Numbered from the stretch's first letter, positions 7,917 to 17,046 are shown. The stretch is DNA of 41,288 nt from Anaerolineales bacterium (GCA_014379595.1 JACMLM010000060.1:1-41288), one strand, 5' to 3'. Notes: generated by a model not told the origin, from the sequence alone. Program-made: numbers and translations.

Positions 7917-8618
7917 ATGGATTGGGTGATCGAAGCTCGTGATTTGGTAAAAACTTATAAGATGGGTGAGTTTGATGTGCAGGCGCTGCGCGGTGTTTCA
8001 TTTAAGATCAGGCGCGGTGAAGTGGTTTCCATTATGGGACCTTCCGGCTCAGGCAAATCAACCATGATGAATACGTTGGGTTGTTTGGATAGGCCGACCT
8101 CTGGTGAATATATTTTGGATGGCGAATCAGTTGGTCAAATGGATGACGACCAGCTTGCCAGCGTTCGTAATCGTAAAGTTGGTTTTGTATTCCAGAGTTT
8201 TAATTTGCTTTCACGTTTAACTGCAATTGGAAATGTTGAATTGCCTTTGCGTTATGCAGGGCTTACTGAGGGCCGCCGTGAACGTGCAAAAGCTGCTCTT
8301 GAAGCAGTAGGGTTGGGTGACCGTATGACCCATCGTCCTTATGAGCTTTCCGGTGGTCAGCAGCAACGTGTGGCCGTGGCACGCTCACTTGTAAATAACC
8401 CCGCCATCATTATGGCAGATGAACCAACTGGAAATTTGGATTCCAAAGTTGGGAAAGAGATCATGACCCTATTGCTTAATCTCAATAAAGACCGCGGCAC
8501 AACATTGATCATCGTCACGCATGATGCTGCCGTTGCAGAGCAAACTCAGCGCGTGATCCGATTGCGAGATGGTGAACTCGAATCTTCTGGTGAAGAAAAA
8601 GAAGGGAGGAAGAAATGA
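7917..8618 (+). CDS. ABC transporter ATP-binding protein (MacB/LolD-like)
   Basis: A complete 233-residue nucleotide-binding domain: Walker A GPSGSGKST (41-49), Q-loop VFQSFN (91-96), signature LSGGQQQR (144-151), Walker B IIMADEPTGNLD and switch His in VTHD (H202). It belongs to the MacB/LolD/FtsE group that powers mechanotransmission-type ABC systems. I start it at the ATG at 7917, with GGAGG about six bases upstream; an in-frame codon at 7890 would overlap the adaptor gene without need. It ends overlapping the permease start (ATGA), showing translational coupling. Confidence 0.93.
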   Translation: MDWVIEARDLVKTYKMGEFDVQALRGVSFKIRRGEVVSIMGPSGSGKSTMMNTLGCLDRPTSGEYILDGESVGQMDDDQLASVRNRKVGFVFQSFNLLSRLTAIGNVELPLRYAGLTEGRRERAKAALEAVGLGDRMTHRPYELSGGQQQRVAVARSLVNNPAIIMADEPTGNLDSKVGKEIMTLLLNLNKDRGTTLIIVTHDAAVAEQTQRVIRLRDGELESSGEEKEGRKK

Positions 8619-9871
8619 CATTTGGACAAGCCCTTCTCGAAGCTATTGAGAGCTTGAATGGTAATAAGATGCGTTCGGGACTCACGGTCCTTGGTATTGT
8701 GATCGGCGTGGCTGCAGTGATCGCAATGCTTGCAGTGGGGAATGGTGCACAAGCATCTATTACAGGTTCTATTAGCAGTATCGGCACGAATTTATTATTT
8801 GTGTTCAGAGGTTCGCCCGAGGGCCAACAAGGTCCTGGTGGTGGAGGTGGGAGCGGGAACAATGATCGTCCGCTCACACTTGCCGATGCAGAGGCAATCG
8901 CTGATCCTTTTGCTGCGCCATCTGTTGAATCAGTTGCGCCGGTAATTCAAGGAAATGGTGCAATATCATTTGGCGGCGAAAATTCCACAACAACCATCAC
9001 AGGTGTCACTCCTGATTACTCCATTGTACGTAATCTCGAACTTAGCGAAGGCGAATTTATCAATCAAGAACAAATGTTGGGGCGTATGTCTGTCGTGGTG
9101 CTTGGACCTGAAGCCGCAGATGCGATCTTTGGTCGTCATGATGGAATTGTCGGTGAGACTATCCGCATGGAAGGTCAACCATTTCGCGTTATTGGTGTTC
9201 TGGTGGCAAAAGGCGGGGGAGCATTTGGAAGTGAAGATGATAGCGCTTATATTCCGTTCACTACTGCACAGGCACGTTTGCTTAAGCGTGGTTCGCGAGA
9301 TGAAATAGATATTCTTTATGTGCAGGCATCCACTGCTGAATCTGTACCGCAAGCATCAGACGAAATCGCAAATATTCTGCGCCAGCGTCACCGTACACCG
9401 ATTGGGGATGATGATTTTACTGTTTTTACGCAGCAGGATTTTCTGCAAACTTTTGAAACGATCACAGGTGTTCTAACAATTTTCCTCGGCGGTATTGCAG
9501 GAATTTCGCTACTAGTTGGCGGTATTGGTATTATGAATATTATGCTTGTATCCGTCACCGAGCGAACGCGCGAGATCGGTCTTCGCAAGGCATTGGGCGC
9601 ACGAAAGAAAGATATTCTGCTTCAATTTCTTACCGAGTCTTCATTACTTAGTTTGGTCGGTGGAATTATTGGCATCATGTTTGGCTGGCTCATCGCTTTT
9701 GCTGTAGGTCAGATCGCTACTGCAACTGGGAATAATTTTGTGCCAGTAGTCGAAACAGACTCCGTCATTCTTTCAACAAGTTTCTCGGCGATCATTGGCT
9801 TGTTCTTTGGGATTTATCCCGCAAGCCGTGCTGCGAGCCTGGAGCCAGTCGAAGCATTACGGTACGAGTAG
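8615..9871 (+). CDS. MacB/FtsX-type ABC permease
   Basis: A 418-residue permease with the standard layout. One transmembrane helix (~20-45) precedes an extracytoplasmic MacB_PCD domain (~50-270). Three C-terminal helices form the FtsX domain, including 'LLVGGIGIMNIMLVSVTERTREIGLRKALGA', the hallmark of the family. A Gly-rich insertion (GPGGGGGSG, ~74-82) follows helix 1 and is probably flexible. With the ATPase and adaptor it should form a dimeric tripartite exporter or extracytoplasmic machine. The substrate cannot be read from the sequence. Confidence 0.92.
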   Translation: MTFGQALLEAIESLNGNKMRSGLTVLGIVIGVAAVIAMLAVGNGAQASITGSISSIGTNLLFVFRGSPEGQQGPGGGGGSGNNDRPLTLADAEAIADPFAAPSVESVAPVIQGNGAISFGGENSTTTITGVTPDYSIVRNLELSEGEFINQEQMLGRMSVVVLGPEAADAIFGRHDGIVGETIRMEGQPFRVIGVLVAKGGGAFGSEDDSAYIPFTTAQARLLKRGSRDEIDILYVQASTAESVPQASDEIANILRQRHRTPIGDDDFTVFTQQDFLQTFETITGVLTIFLGGIAGISLLVGGIGIMNIMLVSVTERTREIGLRKALGARKKDILLQFLTESSLLSLVGGIIGIMFGWLIAFAVGQIATATGNNFVPVVETDSVILSTSFSAIIGLFFGIYPASRAASLEPVEALRYE

Positions 9872-9882
9872 GCATCTGAATA

Positions 9883-10605
9883 ATGAAGCAATTTTTGAAA
9901 CGTCGAAGCGTCATCTTTATTATTCTCTTGCTGCTTATCTCAACTCAAGGGTGTATGAGTACAGGATTGAACGTCCCTCCTTCGTTACCCACGGCGCAAG
10001 ATATTGAAGAACTTCCAACTGAAGAACAAATTGAAGTAACTGCTACCTCAACCATTAAGGTTGAAAAAAGCCCCAGCCCAACGGCAACGGAAATTATTCC
10101 AACAGCAACTTCCTTGCCTGCAGTCACGATCAGTGCTGTGAAGGGGAATATTTATATCCGCCGTGGACCAGGTTTAGCTTACAATCCGATCGGTGTATTG
10201 TATAAGGGTGCAAGCACTCAAGTGATTGCGCGCGATGTTCTCTCAAGATGGGTACAAGTAATTATTCCAGATTCTGAAATAACGGGCTGGGTCTCCATTC
10301 AAACGGAATATTCACAGTTAAACGGCGAGTTTGATGATCTGCCCGATTTCACTTTTACAGACTGGCCTGTACCAGCCTATCTGGAAAATTGTACAGCGCA
10401 CGACATGTATGTGATGCCCGGCGAGATCGTTATCTCATCCTATTTTTCGGCGCCAAAAAACGAAGCCTGGCTTAACCCCGGTACTTACACAGTGTATGAT
10501 CTTGCCGTCCCCGGTGAACCAGAAGTATTACAAGTGGACATTCGCGAAGGCGAGCAAGCTTCTATTAATAAAAATGGCCTGGGTGAAAAACATAAATGCC
10601 CATAG
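9883..10605 (+). CDS. Putative lipoprotein with bacterial SH3 (SH3b) domain
   Basis: A 240-residue protein with an N-terminal export signal (hydrophobic ~9-20, Cys24 after a weak lipobox) and a Thr/Pro-rich linker (~50-80). An SH3b domain lies at ~82-142 ('GNIYIRRGPGLAYNPIGVLYKGASTQVIARD...WVQV...GWV'). The C-terminal ~90 residues may form a small beta domain ('AWLNPGTYTVYDLAVPGEPEVLQVDI'). SH3b modules usually bind peptidoglycan or peptides. It lies 11 bases after the MacB-like permease and probably shares that transcript, so it may be a cell-wall accessory of the exporter. Confidence 0.75.
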   Translation: MKQFLKRRSVIFIILLLLISTQGCMSTGLNVPPSLPTAQDIEELPTEEQIEVTATSTIKVEKSPSPTATEIIPTATSLPAVTISAVKGNIYIRRGPGLAYNPIGVLYKGASTQVIARDVLSRWVQVIIPDSEITGWVSIQTEYSQLNGEFDDLPDFTFTDWPVPAYLENCTAHDMYVMPGEIVISSYFSAPKNEAWLNPGTYTVYDLAVPGEPEVLQVDIREGEQASINKNGLGEKHKCP

Positions 10606-10689
10606 ATTTTTTAATAACCTTCTCAGGTGGGATGTAAAACTATCCTGTTTACGATAAAATTAACTCATATCTAATTCAAGGAGACTTTC

Positions 10690-12186
10690 ATGTCTGAAAA
10701 ACTGAATCAATTGAAGGAAATTCTCGGAGAAGTGTCTGATCTGCAACATGCAGGAAGCGTATTGGATTGGGATCAGAATGTCAACATGCCTTCAGGCGGA
10801 AGTGAAGCGCGTGGCCAGCAGCTTGCCACGCTGGGTAAGATCGCGCAGGAAAAGTCCACCTCTGAAGAGGTGGGAAGACTGATCGATGACCTTAAGCAGG
10901 AATTCGAAGGCGCAGATTCGGATGATGCTTCGATGATCCGTGTGGCTGCCCGTAATTATGAAAAAGCGAAACGCGTGCCTGCTGAGTTTGTTGCTGAACA
11001 GGCGATTGTTACAACGAGATCGTTTGAGGCTTGGGTGGAAGCAAGAAGCAAATCTGATTTCTCCATTTTCCGCCCGCATCTTGAAAAAGTTGTAGAGTTG
11101 GTGCAGAAATATGTTTCGTTCTTCCCGCCGGCAGATCACCCTTATGATATTTTGCTAGATGATTACGAACCGGGCATGAAGACCGCCGAAGTAAAAGAAA
11201 TTTTCAATAACCTGCGCCCAAAGCAAGTGGACTTGATCAAGAAGATCAGTTCAGTGAAACAGGTAAAGGATGATTTCTTAAACAAAAAATATAATGAAAA
11301 GAAAGTATGGGATTTTGGCGAAGCCATTATCACCAAGTTTGGTTATGATTGGAATCGCGGCAGGCAGGATAAAGCTCCGCATCCGTTCCAGACAACATTC
11401 AGTGTAAACGACACGCGTATTACAAATCGTTTTGAAACTGATAATCCGCTTTCCACGATTTTTAGCGCCATGCATGAAGCAGGTCATGCCATGTACGAGC
11501 AGGGTAGTAATCCCGCTTATGAACGCACACCGCTTGCAGGCGGCACATCCCTTGCTGTGCATGAATCACAATCGCGTATGTGGGAAAATTTGGTTGGTCG
11601 TTCACTTCCATTTTGGGAAAACTTCTTCCCTGAATTGAAAAAAACTTTTCCTTCCCAACTTGATGGTGTGAGTTTGAAATCTTTTTATAAAGCGGTCAAT
11701 AAAGTTGAGCCGTCTCTTATACGCGTGAATGCAGATGAAGCTACTTATAATTTGCATATCATGCTGCGCCTTGAACTTGAGATCGGGATGGTGGATGGCA
11801 GCATTTCTATAAAAGACCTGCCCGAAATTTGGAATGCAAAGATGCGCGATTATATTGGCATCACTCCACCCAATGATGCGCAGGGAGTTTTGCAGGATAT
11901 TCATTGGTCATACGGCTCGATTGGTTATTTCTCCACCTATGCGCTTGGCAACCTCGTCTCGGCCCAATTGTGGGAGAAGATCAATGTTGATATCAAAGAT
12001 CTTGATGATCAGATTCGCAAAGGCAAATTTGATTCATTGCTTGGCTGGCTGCGCGAAAAGATCCATATCCATGGTCATAAGTATGACCCTCAAGATCTTG
12101 TGCAAAAAGTTACCGGGTCAAAGATCGACTCTGCGGCTTACGTCCGTTATTTGACTAAGAAGTATAGTGACATTTACGGGTTATAA
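10690..12186 (+). CDS. Metallocarboxypeptidase, peptidase family M32 (Taq carboxypeptidase)
   Basis: The 498-residue length is normal for M32. Family motifs appear in order: HPF (231-233), DTRIT (241-245), HEAGH (262-266; zinc His ligands and catalytic Glu) and HESQSR (291-296). The enzyme removes C-terminal residues from peptides with broad specificity and is cytoplasmic (no signal). AAGGAG lies before the ATG and a terminator follows, so it is probably monocistronic. Confident call. Confidence 0.95.
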   Translation: MSEKLNQLKEILGEVSDLQHAGSVLDWDQNVNMPSGGSEARGQQLATLGKIAQEKSTSEEVGRLIDDLKQEFEGADSDDASMIRVAARNYEKAKRVPAEFVAEQAIVTTRSFEAWVEARSKSDFSIFRPHLEKVVELVQKYVSFFPPADHPYDILLDDYEPGMKTAEVKEIFNNLRPKQVDLIKKISSVKQVKDDFLNKKYNEKKVWDFGEAIITKFGYDWNRGRQDKAPHPFQTTFSVNDTRITNRFETDNPLSTIFSAMHEAGHAMYEQGSNPAYERTPLAGGTSLAVHESQSRMWENLVGRSLPFWENFFPELKKTFPSQLDGVSLKSFYKAVNKVEPSLIRVNADEATYNLHIMLRLELEIGMVDGSISIKDLPEIWNAKMRDYIGITPPNDAQGVLQDIHWSYGSIGYFSTYALGNLVSAQLWEKINVDIKDLDDQIRKGKFDSLLGWLREKIHIHGHKYDPQDLVQKVTGSKIDSAAYVRYLTKKYSDIYGL

Positions 12187-12202
12187 TTTGGATTGAGTTA
12201 AT

Positions 12203-12236
12203 GAGACGCCCTGCTGATATGGGCGTCTCTTATTAT
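12203..12236 (+). terminator. Rho-independent terminator after the M32 carboxypeptidase
   Basis: A perfect 9-bp stem (GAGACGCCC / GGGCGTCTC) with a 9-base loop is followed by a T-rich tract. It ends only a few bases before the next start codon, leaving little room for that gene's own promoter or ribosome binding site. Confidence 0.85.
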
Positions 12237-12241
12237 TTATT

Positions 12242-13168
12242 ATGAAATATAAAATATTGGTCATCGCTTCACTTCTTACACTTTTATCTGCGTGCTCGCA
12301 AGCAGCAGACTCAGCGCCTACGCCTTTGGTTTCCCAATCGCTGCCAACAGCTGTTGCACTGACTGGGGAGGCGATATTAGCCACAGCTAATGCAATGACC
12401 CCGAATGTATTGCCAACGGAAACATTTCTTCCTACACAAGAATCTGTTTCAACTGCGCTTCCTACCATCACACCTACATTTGAGGCTGGCTTTACTGAAC
12501 TCGCACAAATCCATATCCTTGCACCAGGGCCAATGTCCAGCCTAGTATCCCCGTTCAATTTGCAAGTCATGCTTATATCCGGCGACAGTGAACTTGTGCA
12601 AGTGGATCTGCTTGGCGAAGATGGCCGTGTCCTGCAACGTGATTTGGAACGCGTGACTCAGGTCTATAATGGAAATTTTAGAAATTTCCGCCTTACTTTT
12701 GAAATTCGAGCTGTATCTGAAGCAGGTTATATTCGCATCAGCACAAAAGATAAACTTGGGCGCATTCAGGCGCTTAATACCATGCCGGTGCTTTTATATT
12801 CAATTGGTTCAGCTCAAGTCAACCCGGTCGCGAATATGATCTATGAGCGCGTGATGCTGGATGGAATAAAAGACGGCGACAAGGTTTCCGGGGGAGTATT
12901 AAATCTCAAAGGTAGACTCTGGCCCTTTAATGATCAACCTGTTTTCGTTGAGTTACTTCTCCCAGATGGAAGACCGATTTCTTCGCGCATCCTTACGTTT
13001 AACGGGATCGAAACTCAAGAATTTGAAACTACATTACCTTATAAAATAACTGAACCTACAGAGGCACGCCTCACTTTCCGTCAGGATAATCCGTTATTGA
13101 GCGTGACAGACCCTGAGCTAAAGAATTATATTTATGTATACACCATGGAAGTTTTGCTGAATCCATAG
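12242..13168 (+). CDS. Putative lipoprotein with Ig-like/Gmad2-like beta domains
   Basis: A 308-residue protein with lipobox LSAC (C18) and a Thr/Pro-rich spacer to ~85. A beta-rich region then begins 'IHILAPGPMSSLVSPFNLQVMLISG', which resembles the start of Gmad2/Ig-like cell-surface domains. A second repeat-like segment ('MIYERVMLDGIKDGDKVSGGVLNLKGRLWPFNDQPVFVELLLPDG') suggests two tandem domains. No function can be assigned. The ATG follows a terminator hairpin almost directly and has no clear Shine-Dalgarno, so read-through or leaderless initiation is possible. The last bases carry the promoter of the tRNA gene. Confidence 0.7.
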   Translation: MKYKILVIASLLTLLSACSQAADSAPTPLVSQSLPTAVALTGEAILATANAMTPNVLPTETFLPTQESVSTALPTITPTFEAGFTELAQIHILAPGPMSSLVSPFNLQVMLISGDSELVQVDLLGEDGRVLQRDLERVTQVYNGNFRNFRLTFEIRAVSEAGYIRISTKDKLGRIQALNTMPVLLYSIGSAQVNPVANMIYERVMLDGIKDGDKVSGGVLNLKGRLWPFNDQPVFVELLLPDGRPISSRILTFNGIETQEFETTLPYKITEPTEARLTFRQDNPLLSVTDPELKNYIYVYTMEVLLNP

Positions 13169-13180
13169 CAATGGTATAAT
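13154..13180 (+). promoter_or_regulatory. Probable promoter of tRNA-Pro
   Basis: A consensus -10 TATAAT (13175-13180) lies 10 bases before the mature tRNA, with TTGCTG (13154-13159) upstream at a short 15-base spacing as a weak -35. It overlaps the end of the lipoprotein gene. Confidence 0.6.
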
Positions 13181-13190
13181 GCACTCCGTC

Positions 13191-13264
13191 CGGGGTGTGG
13201 CTCAGACCGGTAGAGTGCGCGGTTCGGGTCCGCGAGGTCGGAGGTTCAAATCCTCTCACCCCGA
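13191..13264 (+). tRNA. tRNA-Pro (anticodon CGG)
   Basis: A full cloverleaf can be drawn by eye: acceptor CGGGGTG/CACCCCG, D stem GCTC/GAGT, anticodon stem CGCGG/CCGCG with loop TTCGGGT (anticodon CGG at 13225-13227, G37 as in tRNA-Pro) and T stem GGAGG/CCTCT with loop TTCAAAT. The discriminator is A at 13264. The 3' CCA is not encoded, so it must be added enzymatically. It reads codon CCG. Confidence 0.93.
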
Positions 13265-13295
13265 CAGGTTAGATCGCCTTACCCGAAGGCGGCAA

Positions 13296-13337
13296 AATAA
13301 TCTCCTTCAGAATTTCTTCTGAAGGAGATTATTTTTA
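13296..13337. terminator. Bidirectional terminator between tRNA-Pro and the DUF2142 gene
   Basis: A perfect 15-bp stem (AATAATCTCCTTCAG / CTGAAGGAGATTATT) with an 8-base loop, A-rich before and T-rich after, so it can stop transcription from either side. A smaller hairpin (CGCCTT/AAGGCG, 13275-13291) precedes it and may help tRNA 3' processing. Confidence 0.88.
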
Positions 13338-13356
13338 TTAAGATGTTATCGTAGGT

Positions 13357-13428
13357 GTGTCATTCTGAGCGTAGCGAAGAATCTCTACGATTATTTCAGA
13401 GACCCTTCGCTTACGCTCAGGGTGACAC
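13357..13428. repeat. Palindromic element (GTGTCATTCTGAGCG ... CGCTCAGGGTGACAC)
   Basis: A long imperfect inverted repeat of about 30 bases per arm around a short A/T-rich centre. The motif 'CATTCTGAGCG...GCGAAGAATCTC' is a dispersed repeat known to me from several environmental genomes. It lies between convergent transcription units beside the terminator. Confidence 0.6.
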
Positions 13429-13439
13429 TTAACTAATAG

Positions 13440-14741
13440 CTAATCCAAGAAAGGCTGATAATAAACAGGCACAACTCCAAATAACCATAATCCGATGTTA
13501 CAAGCCAACATGAAAATAACTATGATCAACGGCAGACGATCCTGTAATCGTTGCGGTAATGTATCGTGCCAACCGCTGACCATAAGAATGGATAGCGCGC
13601 CAATAGCTGGGAATAGGAAACGTCCTTGTGTAGCACCTGTGGTGAGTCCATTTCGTGCTACGGCTGCAATAGTGGCTAATGCAATGAGCCATGTCGCTAT
13701 CCATGTGTGGAATTGTGGATCTTGAGATTTTGTTCTTATCAGGTGGAGCGCATTCATAATTATGCCGATCAATCCAAATGAAGTTAATAAGATAATCACG
13801 AATGCTGGCAAAGACACTGCTATCCAGCCAACTTTCCCCCAATATGTCGAAATAATTTGGTCGGTGATGAGGCGCAAGTAATCAGATGTGATTCCGCTTT
13901 TGCGCAGGCTGAATAAACGCCATGTCACTTCGCCAAGAGCAGTTTTGATCGTTTCTGGAAATATAAAATAAATGATCCCTACAAAAAATAAAACTGCCAG
14001 GCCTGAATACACTAGCCATCTTTTTTGGGGCATGCGATAGAACCATGTCCATCCGATAATCATAAATAATGCCGCACTGACGGGAAGCACTGTCAGTTTG
14101 GTGGTCAATGGAAGAATGATAGCTAATGGAATTAAAATAAAAGACAGTAAGTTTGAGCGTGTGGATATCATTCGGACTGTCAGATAAAAAAGCAAAGCGC
14201 CTGCGAGTGTTCCTAAAGCATCATTACTCACTGATGACATGATGTGCAGATATTGTGGTATTAATGCGGCGAGTGTCAGTGAAGCAATACGCAGGGTGGG
14301 TTTTTGAGGCGCAATTAACTGAAATGCTTTCCAATTCAATAAAAGCGCGCCCGCACCAAACAAGATATTCATCCAGCGCAACGCATACACCCCCAGCAGA
14401 AAACGGTAGTTATCGGAAGTCCAATCAAATCTACGAATAGGGGTGCGAATATTGTCCTTGTATTCATGCGGCATGACATAATCTGAAAGATGCGTGTCAA
14501 TTTTATCCAGCCCTCGAACTACCCATGAGCCAAGATAATAAAATGCTTTTGGCTGATTCATTTCATAATTATGTTCCAAAGTGGGAAAGCGATCCTTGCG
14601 TGCAAGATACCAAACGATGTGATAATGTGCAGGTTCGTCGGGCGCTTCCCAAATTGGCATGAGCAGGCTGTAACCGACTGCCAGAAAAAAATACAACGAA
14701 AAAATTAACGCAAGCCAGCGGCGTTCGGTCAGCGCATCCAT
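13440..14741 (-). CDS. DUF2142-family polytopic membrane protein, GT-C-like glycosyltransferase candidate
   Basis: A 433-residue protein with about ten transmembrane segments. After the first helix comes 'PIWEAPDEPAHYHIVWYL', with the PDEPAH acidic/His loop typical of DUF2142 and related GT-C proteins. 'SSVSNDALG' lies near residue 170, another family feature. Such proteins are thought to transfer sugars from lipid-linked donors on the outer face of the membrane; the acidic loop would hold the catalytic site. It is the last gene of a four-gene leftward cassette and overlaps the kinase-like gene by 13 bases. The activity is inferred from fold and context. Confidence 0.75.
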   Translation of the reverse strand: MDALTERRWLALIFSLYFFLAVGYSLLMPIWEAPDEPAHYHIVWYLARKDRFPTLEHNYEMNQPKAFYYLGSWVVRGLDKIDTHLSDYVMPHEYKDNIRTPIRRFDWTSDNYRFLLGVYALRWMNILFGAGALLLNWKAFQLIAPQKPTLRIASLTLAALIPQYLHIMSSVSNDALGTLAGALLFYLTVRMISTRSNLLSFILIPLAIILPLTTKLTVLPVSAALFMIIGWTWFYRMPQKRWLVYSGLAVLFFVGIIYFIFPETIKTALGEVTWRLFSLRKSGITSDYLRLITDQIISTYWGKVGWIAVSLPAFVIILLTSFGLIGIIMNALHLIRTKSQDPQFHTWIATWLIALATIAAVARNGLTTGATQGRFLFPAIGALSILMVSGWHDTLPQRLQDRLPLIIVIFMLACNIGLWLFGVVPVYYQPFLD

Positions 14742-15772
14742 AGTTGGTTTACCGTCTTAATGATTTCATCTTCTGATGTGCCAATGCGCAGGCGATGCAA
14801 GTTTGCATGTCCCAGTAGCAAAGCAATCTTGCGCAGGTTTTCACTCCATAGTTCGGGCGTGTCATAAAGCAAGCTGTTGACCATGATCTCGGGCCAAAGT
14901 TCTTCTTCGGTCAGCGACTCGATGCTGCTTTCAGATTTATCCCAGCGTTCAAGCAAACAGTATTCGACTCGATTAATTTGAATCATCTCTTGATACGTTA
15001 ACTCATTATCCACGCGGTTCAATTCGACCCGATGTTTGGTCTCGTCTCGAACGGGTTCATCCACTGCATGAGCTGCTAATGCTGGAAAAAGTGGAAGCAT
15101 GTCCGAGCGCAGTTTGATGCGCCCGACGGGAAATCCGCCCATCCATAATTTATTATCATGTTCACCAATGTAAACCATGCTATCTGATAACAACTTGTAT
15201 CCATTTAACAATAATCGTAATGCAGTCGTGGATTTTCCCGTTCCATGCGGCGCTTGCAAAAGCAGGATGTGATTATCTTTCACTAATGCGCTGGCGTGCA
15301 ACATGCTATATCCGTGACGCGTAACGAAGTTGGTTAGGATCGTATTTAAGATAACCAGACAAATTTGTTCGGGCTGGTCTGCCAGTGATGAAGATACAAC
15401 TACATGTGCTTCACCGTGTTTCATGTCTGCAAAACAATTGCCCCATTCTCGCAAGTCCATGGAAAGCCAGTCGCCTGCGCCTGCGTAGTGGACGAGGTCA
15501 ACGAGTCGCTTGGGTGGAGGAGCAGGGATCGGATTAGGATCGTGAACCGTGATATGCACTCGCCAGGTCGATTCATTTTGGAAGTCTGCTGTTGAATACA
15601 TCTGTTCTGCCATTGTCGCAGAGTCCAGCACATGAGGATGATTGCTATCGAAGATAACAGGATGCCCAAAGATGCGGATTGTTCGTTCATATTTGGGCGC
15701 GTTGGCACGACGAGACCAAAAGTCTTCCATGTGAGGATTATATTTTTTGTAGAGTTCGTTGAAATCAGGCAT
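14729..15772 (-). CDS. HPr kinase/phosphorylase-like P-loop kinase (HprK-related)
   Basis: A 347-residue protein whose C-terminal half resembles HprK. It has 'MLHASAL' (H159), Walker A APHGTGKST (174-182), and 'LLSDSMVYI' with D197 where HprK has its catalytic/Mg-binding acid. A 'GFPVGRIKLRSDM' segment follows. The N-terminal ~150 residues are unlike the HprK N-domain. These HprK-like proteins occur in peptide-modification and polysaccharide clusters; in the paeninodin lasso pathway a homologue phosphorylates the precursor C-terminus. There is no PTS HPr nearby. The gene overlaps both neighbours (8 and 13 bases), so it belongs to the flippase/GT cassette. Substrate unknown: a peptide, protein or sugar is possible. 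Confidence 0.75.
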   Translation of the reverse strand: MPDFNELYKKYNPHMEDFWSRRANAPKYERTIRIFGHPVIFDSNHPHVLDSATMAEQMYSTADFQNESTWRVHITVHDPNPIPAPPPKRLVDLVHYAGAGDWLSMDLREWGNCFADMKHGEAHVVVSSSLADQPEQICLVILNTILTNFVTRHGYSMLHASALVKDNHILLLQAPHGTGKSTTALRLLLNGYKLLSDSMVYIGEHDNKLWMGGFPVGRIKLRSDMLPLFPALAAHAVDEPVRDETKHRVELNRVDNELTYQEMIQINRVEYCLLERWDKSESSIESLTEEELWPEIMVNSLLYDTPELWSENLRKIALLLGHANLHRLRIGTSEDEIIKTVNQLWMR

Positions 15773-17030
15773 AAGTTTTTGTCAATGCGGGGCGGGTTTT
15801 GAAAAGATAGAGGAATAATCCACTGAGGGTTAATAGCCAGCCTGTAACTCCAAAGGCGAGAACGGCGTTGGGCATGGAAGCTGGGAACAAATATAAGAGA
15901 AGCCATTCGAGTGCAACGGCGCATCCTAATAGAATAACAAAATCACGCGGCTTGTGAGCGAGATAAAAATTCATCCAGAGCGAACTCAATGAGACTCCTA
16001 TCATCGCAAATCCCATCCAACCGAGAAGGGGCGACGCGGCGCGATAGGCCTCGCCAAATATTAACTGGACAAGCTGTTTGCTAAAAATAAAATATAAAAG
16101 AGTTAATGCTCCATCAGCTGCGAGGATAATAGCAGAGGTGCGAATTAACAAACCATCAGGCAGATTTTTTTCTGCAAGAATTTTGGCGATGTGCGGAAAC
16201 ATGACAACGACAGCTACCCCTGGCAGAAGTGCAACAATGCGTCTTAGTAAGATAAGACTTGCGTATGCGCCTGCCAATTCACCTGTCAAATACCGATTGA
16301 CCCAAATCAGGTCAAGGCTGGTGAGGGACATAAATGCGAAGTAGGCGAGCAATGCATAAAGCGAGAGCTTCCATCCTTCCTGTAAAAAATTAGATGAAGG
16401 TCCTTCGCCTTTTTTCCAAACTGATTTTCCGAGAAATATGAATCCGCTTAATACACTTACCAGCCAGCCAAATGGTAATGCGATGATCGCACCTGTTAAC
16501 CCGAAACCTGCTTGAACAAGAATCAAAGCGAGGACGATGCGCCCGAGTGCGAGTGCGAAGCGTGTGAAGCCAAACGAGATGAAATTCTCTTGTCCTTGTA
16601 ACACACCTGCTGCAATAGGTCGCAGAGTGCTTAAAAAAATTAGAGTCGCACTAACTTGAATTGTCCAAATTGGCAGATTCAATAATTGCGCGATCACATT
16701 TGATAGCAGGAGAACAAGGATTGCCAGAGCAAGCCCAAGCCAGAATGCAGCACGCAGAAAGGATTGGAAAATGGCTGCTACTTTTCCTTCATCTCCCTTG
16801 CCGCGTGCTTCGGCCACAAAACGACTGACCACAGGCTGAAACACTCCGCTGGCCGTGACATAAACCAACGCAACTGAATTTAGTGTTTGCAACACAGCGA
16901 AATCAGCGGGAATCAAGACGCGTCCCATCCAAAAATGGAAGGCGAAATCAATTACATTGGCAAGGCTATCAAAAATAAATAGCGATGCAGTTTGAAAGTT
17001 TACATTGGATTGCAGTTGTGATAAACGCAT
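15765..17030 (-). CDS. Wzx-like polysaccharide/oligosaccharide flippase
   Basis: A 421-residue protein with about twelve hydrophobic segments in the MOP-superfamily pattern. The N-terminus 'FIFDSLANVIDFAFHFWMGRVL..ADFAVLQTLNSV' resembles the opening helices of Wzx/PST transporters. It would flip lipid-linked saccharides across the membrane. It lies between the nucleotidyltransferase gene (35 bases upstream) and the HprK-like gene (8-base overlap). A role in exporting a surface glycan or glycoconjugate is likely; the exact substrate is unknown. Confidence 0.82.
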   Translation of the reverse strand: MRLSQLQSNVNFQTASLFIFDSLANVIDFAFHFWMGRVLIPADFAVLQTLNSVALVYVTASGVFQPVVSRFVAEARGKGDEGKVAAIFQSFLRAAFWLGLALAILVLLLSNVIAQLLNLPIWTIQVSATLIFLSTLRPIAAGVLQGQENFISFGFTRFALALGRIVLALILVQAGFGLTGAIIALPFGWLVSVLSGFIFLGKSVWKKGEGPSSNFLQEGWKLSLYALLAYFAFMSLTSLDLIWVNRYLTGELAGAYASLILLRRIVALLPGVAVVVMFPHIAKILAEKNLPDGLLIRTSAIILAADGALTLLYFIFSKQLVQLIFGEAYRAASPLLGWMGFAMIGVSLSSLWMNFYLAHKPRDFVILLGCAVALEWLLLYLFPASMPNAVLAFGVTGWLLTLSGLFLYLFKTRPALTKTYA

Positions 17031-17046
17031 ATTGAATAGAACCGTT

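Noticed and set aside
13071-13259. A 62-codon minus-strand ORF beginning MRGFEPPTSRTRT
   Set aside because: It covers the tRNA-Pro gene; this peptide is a well-known false translation of tRNA genes.
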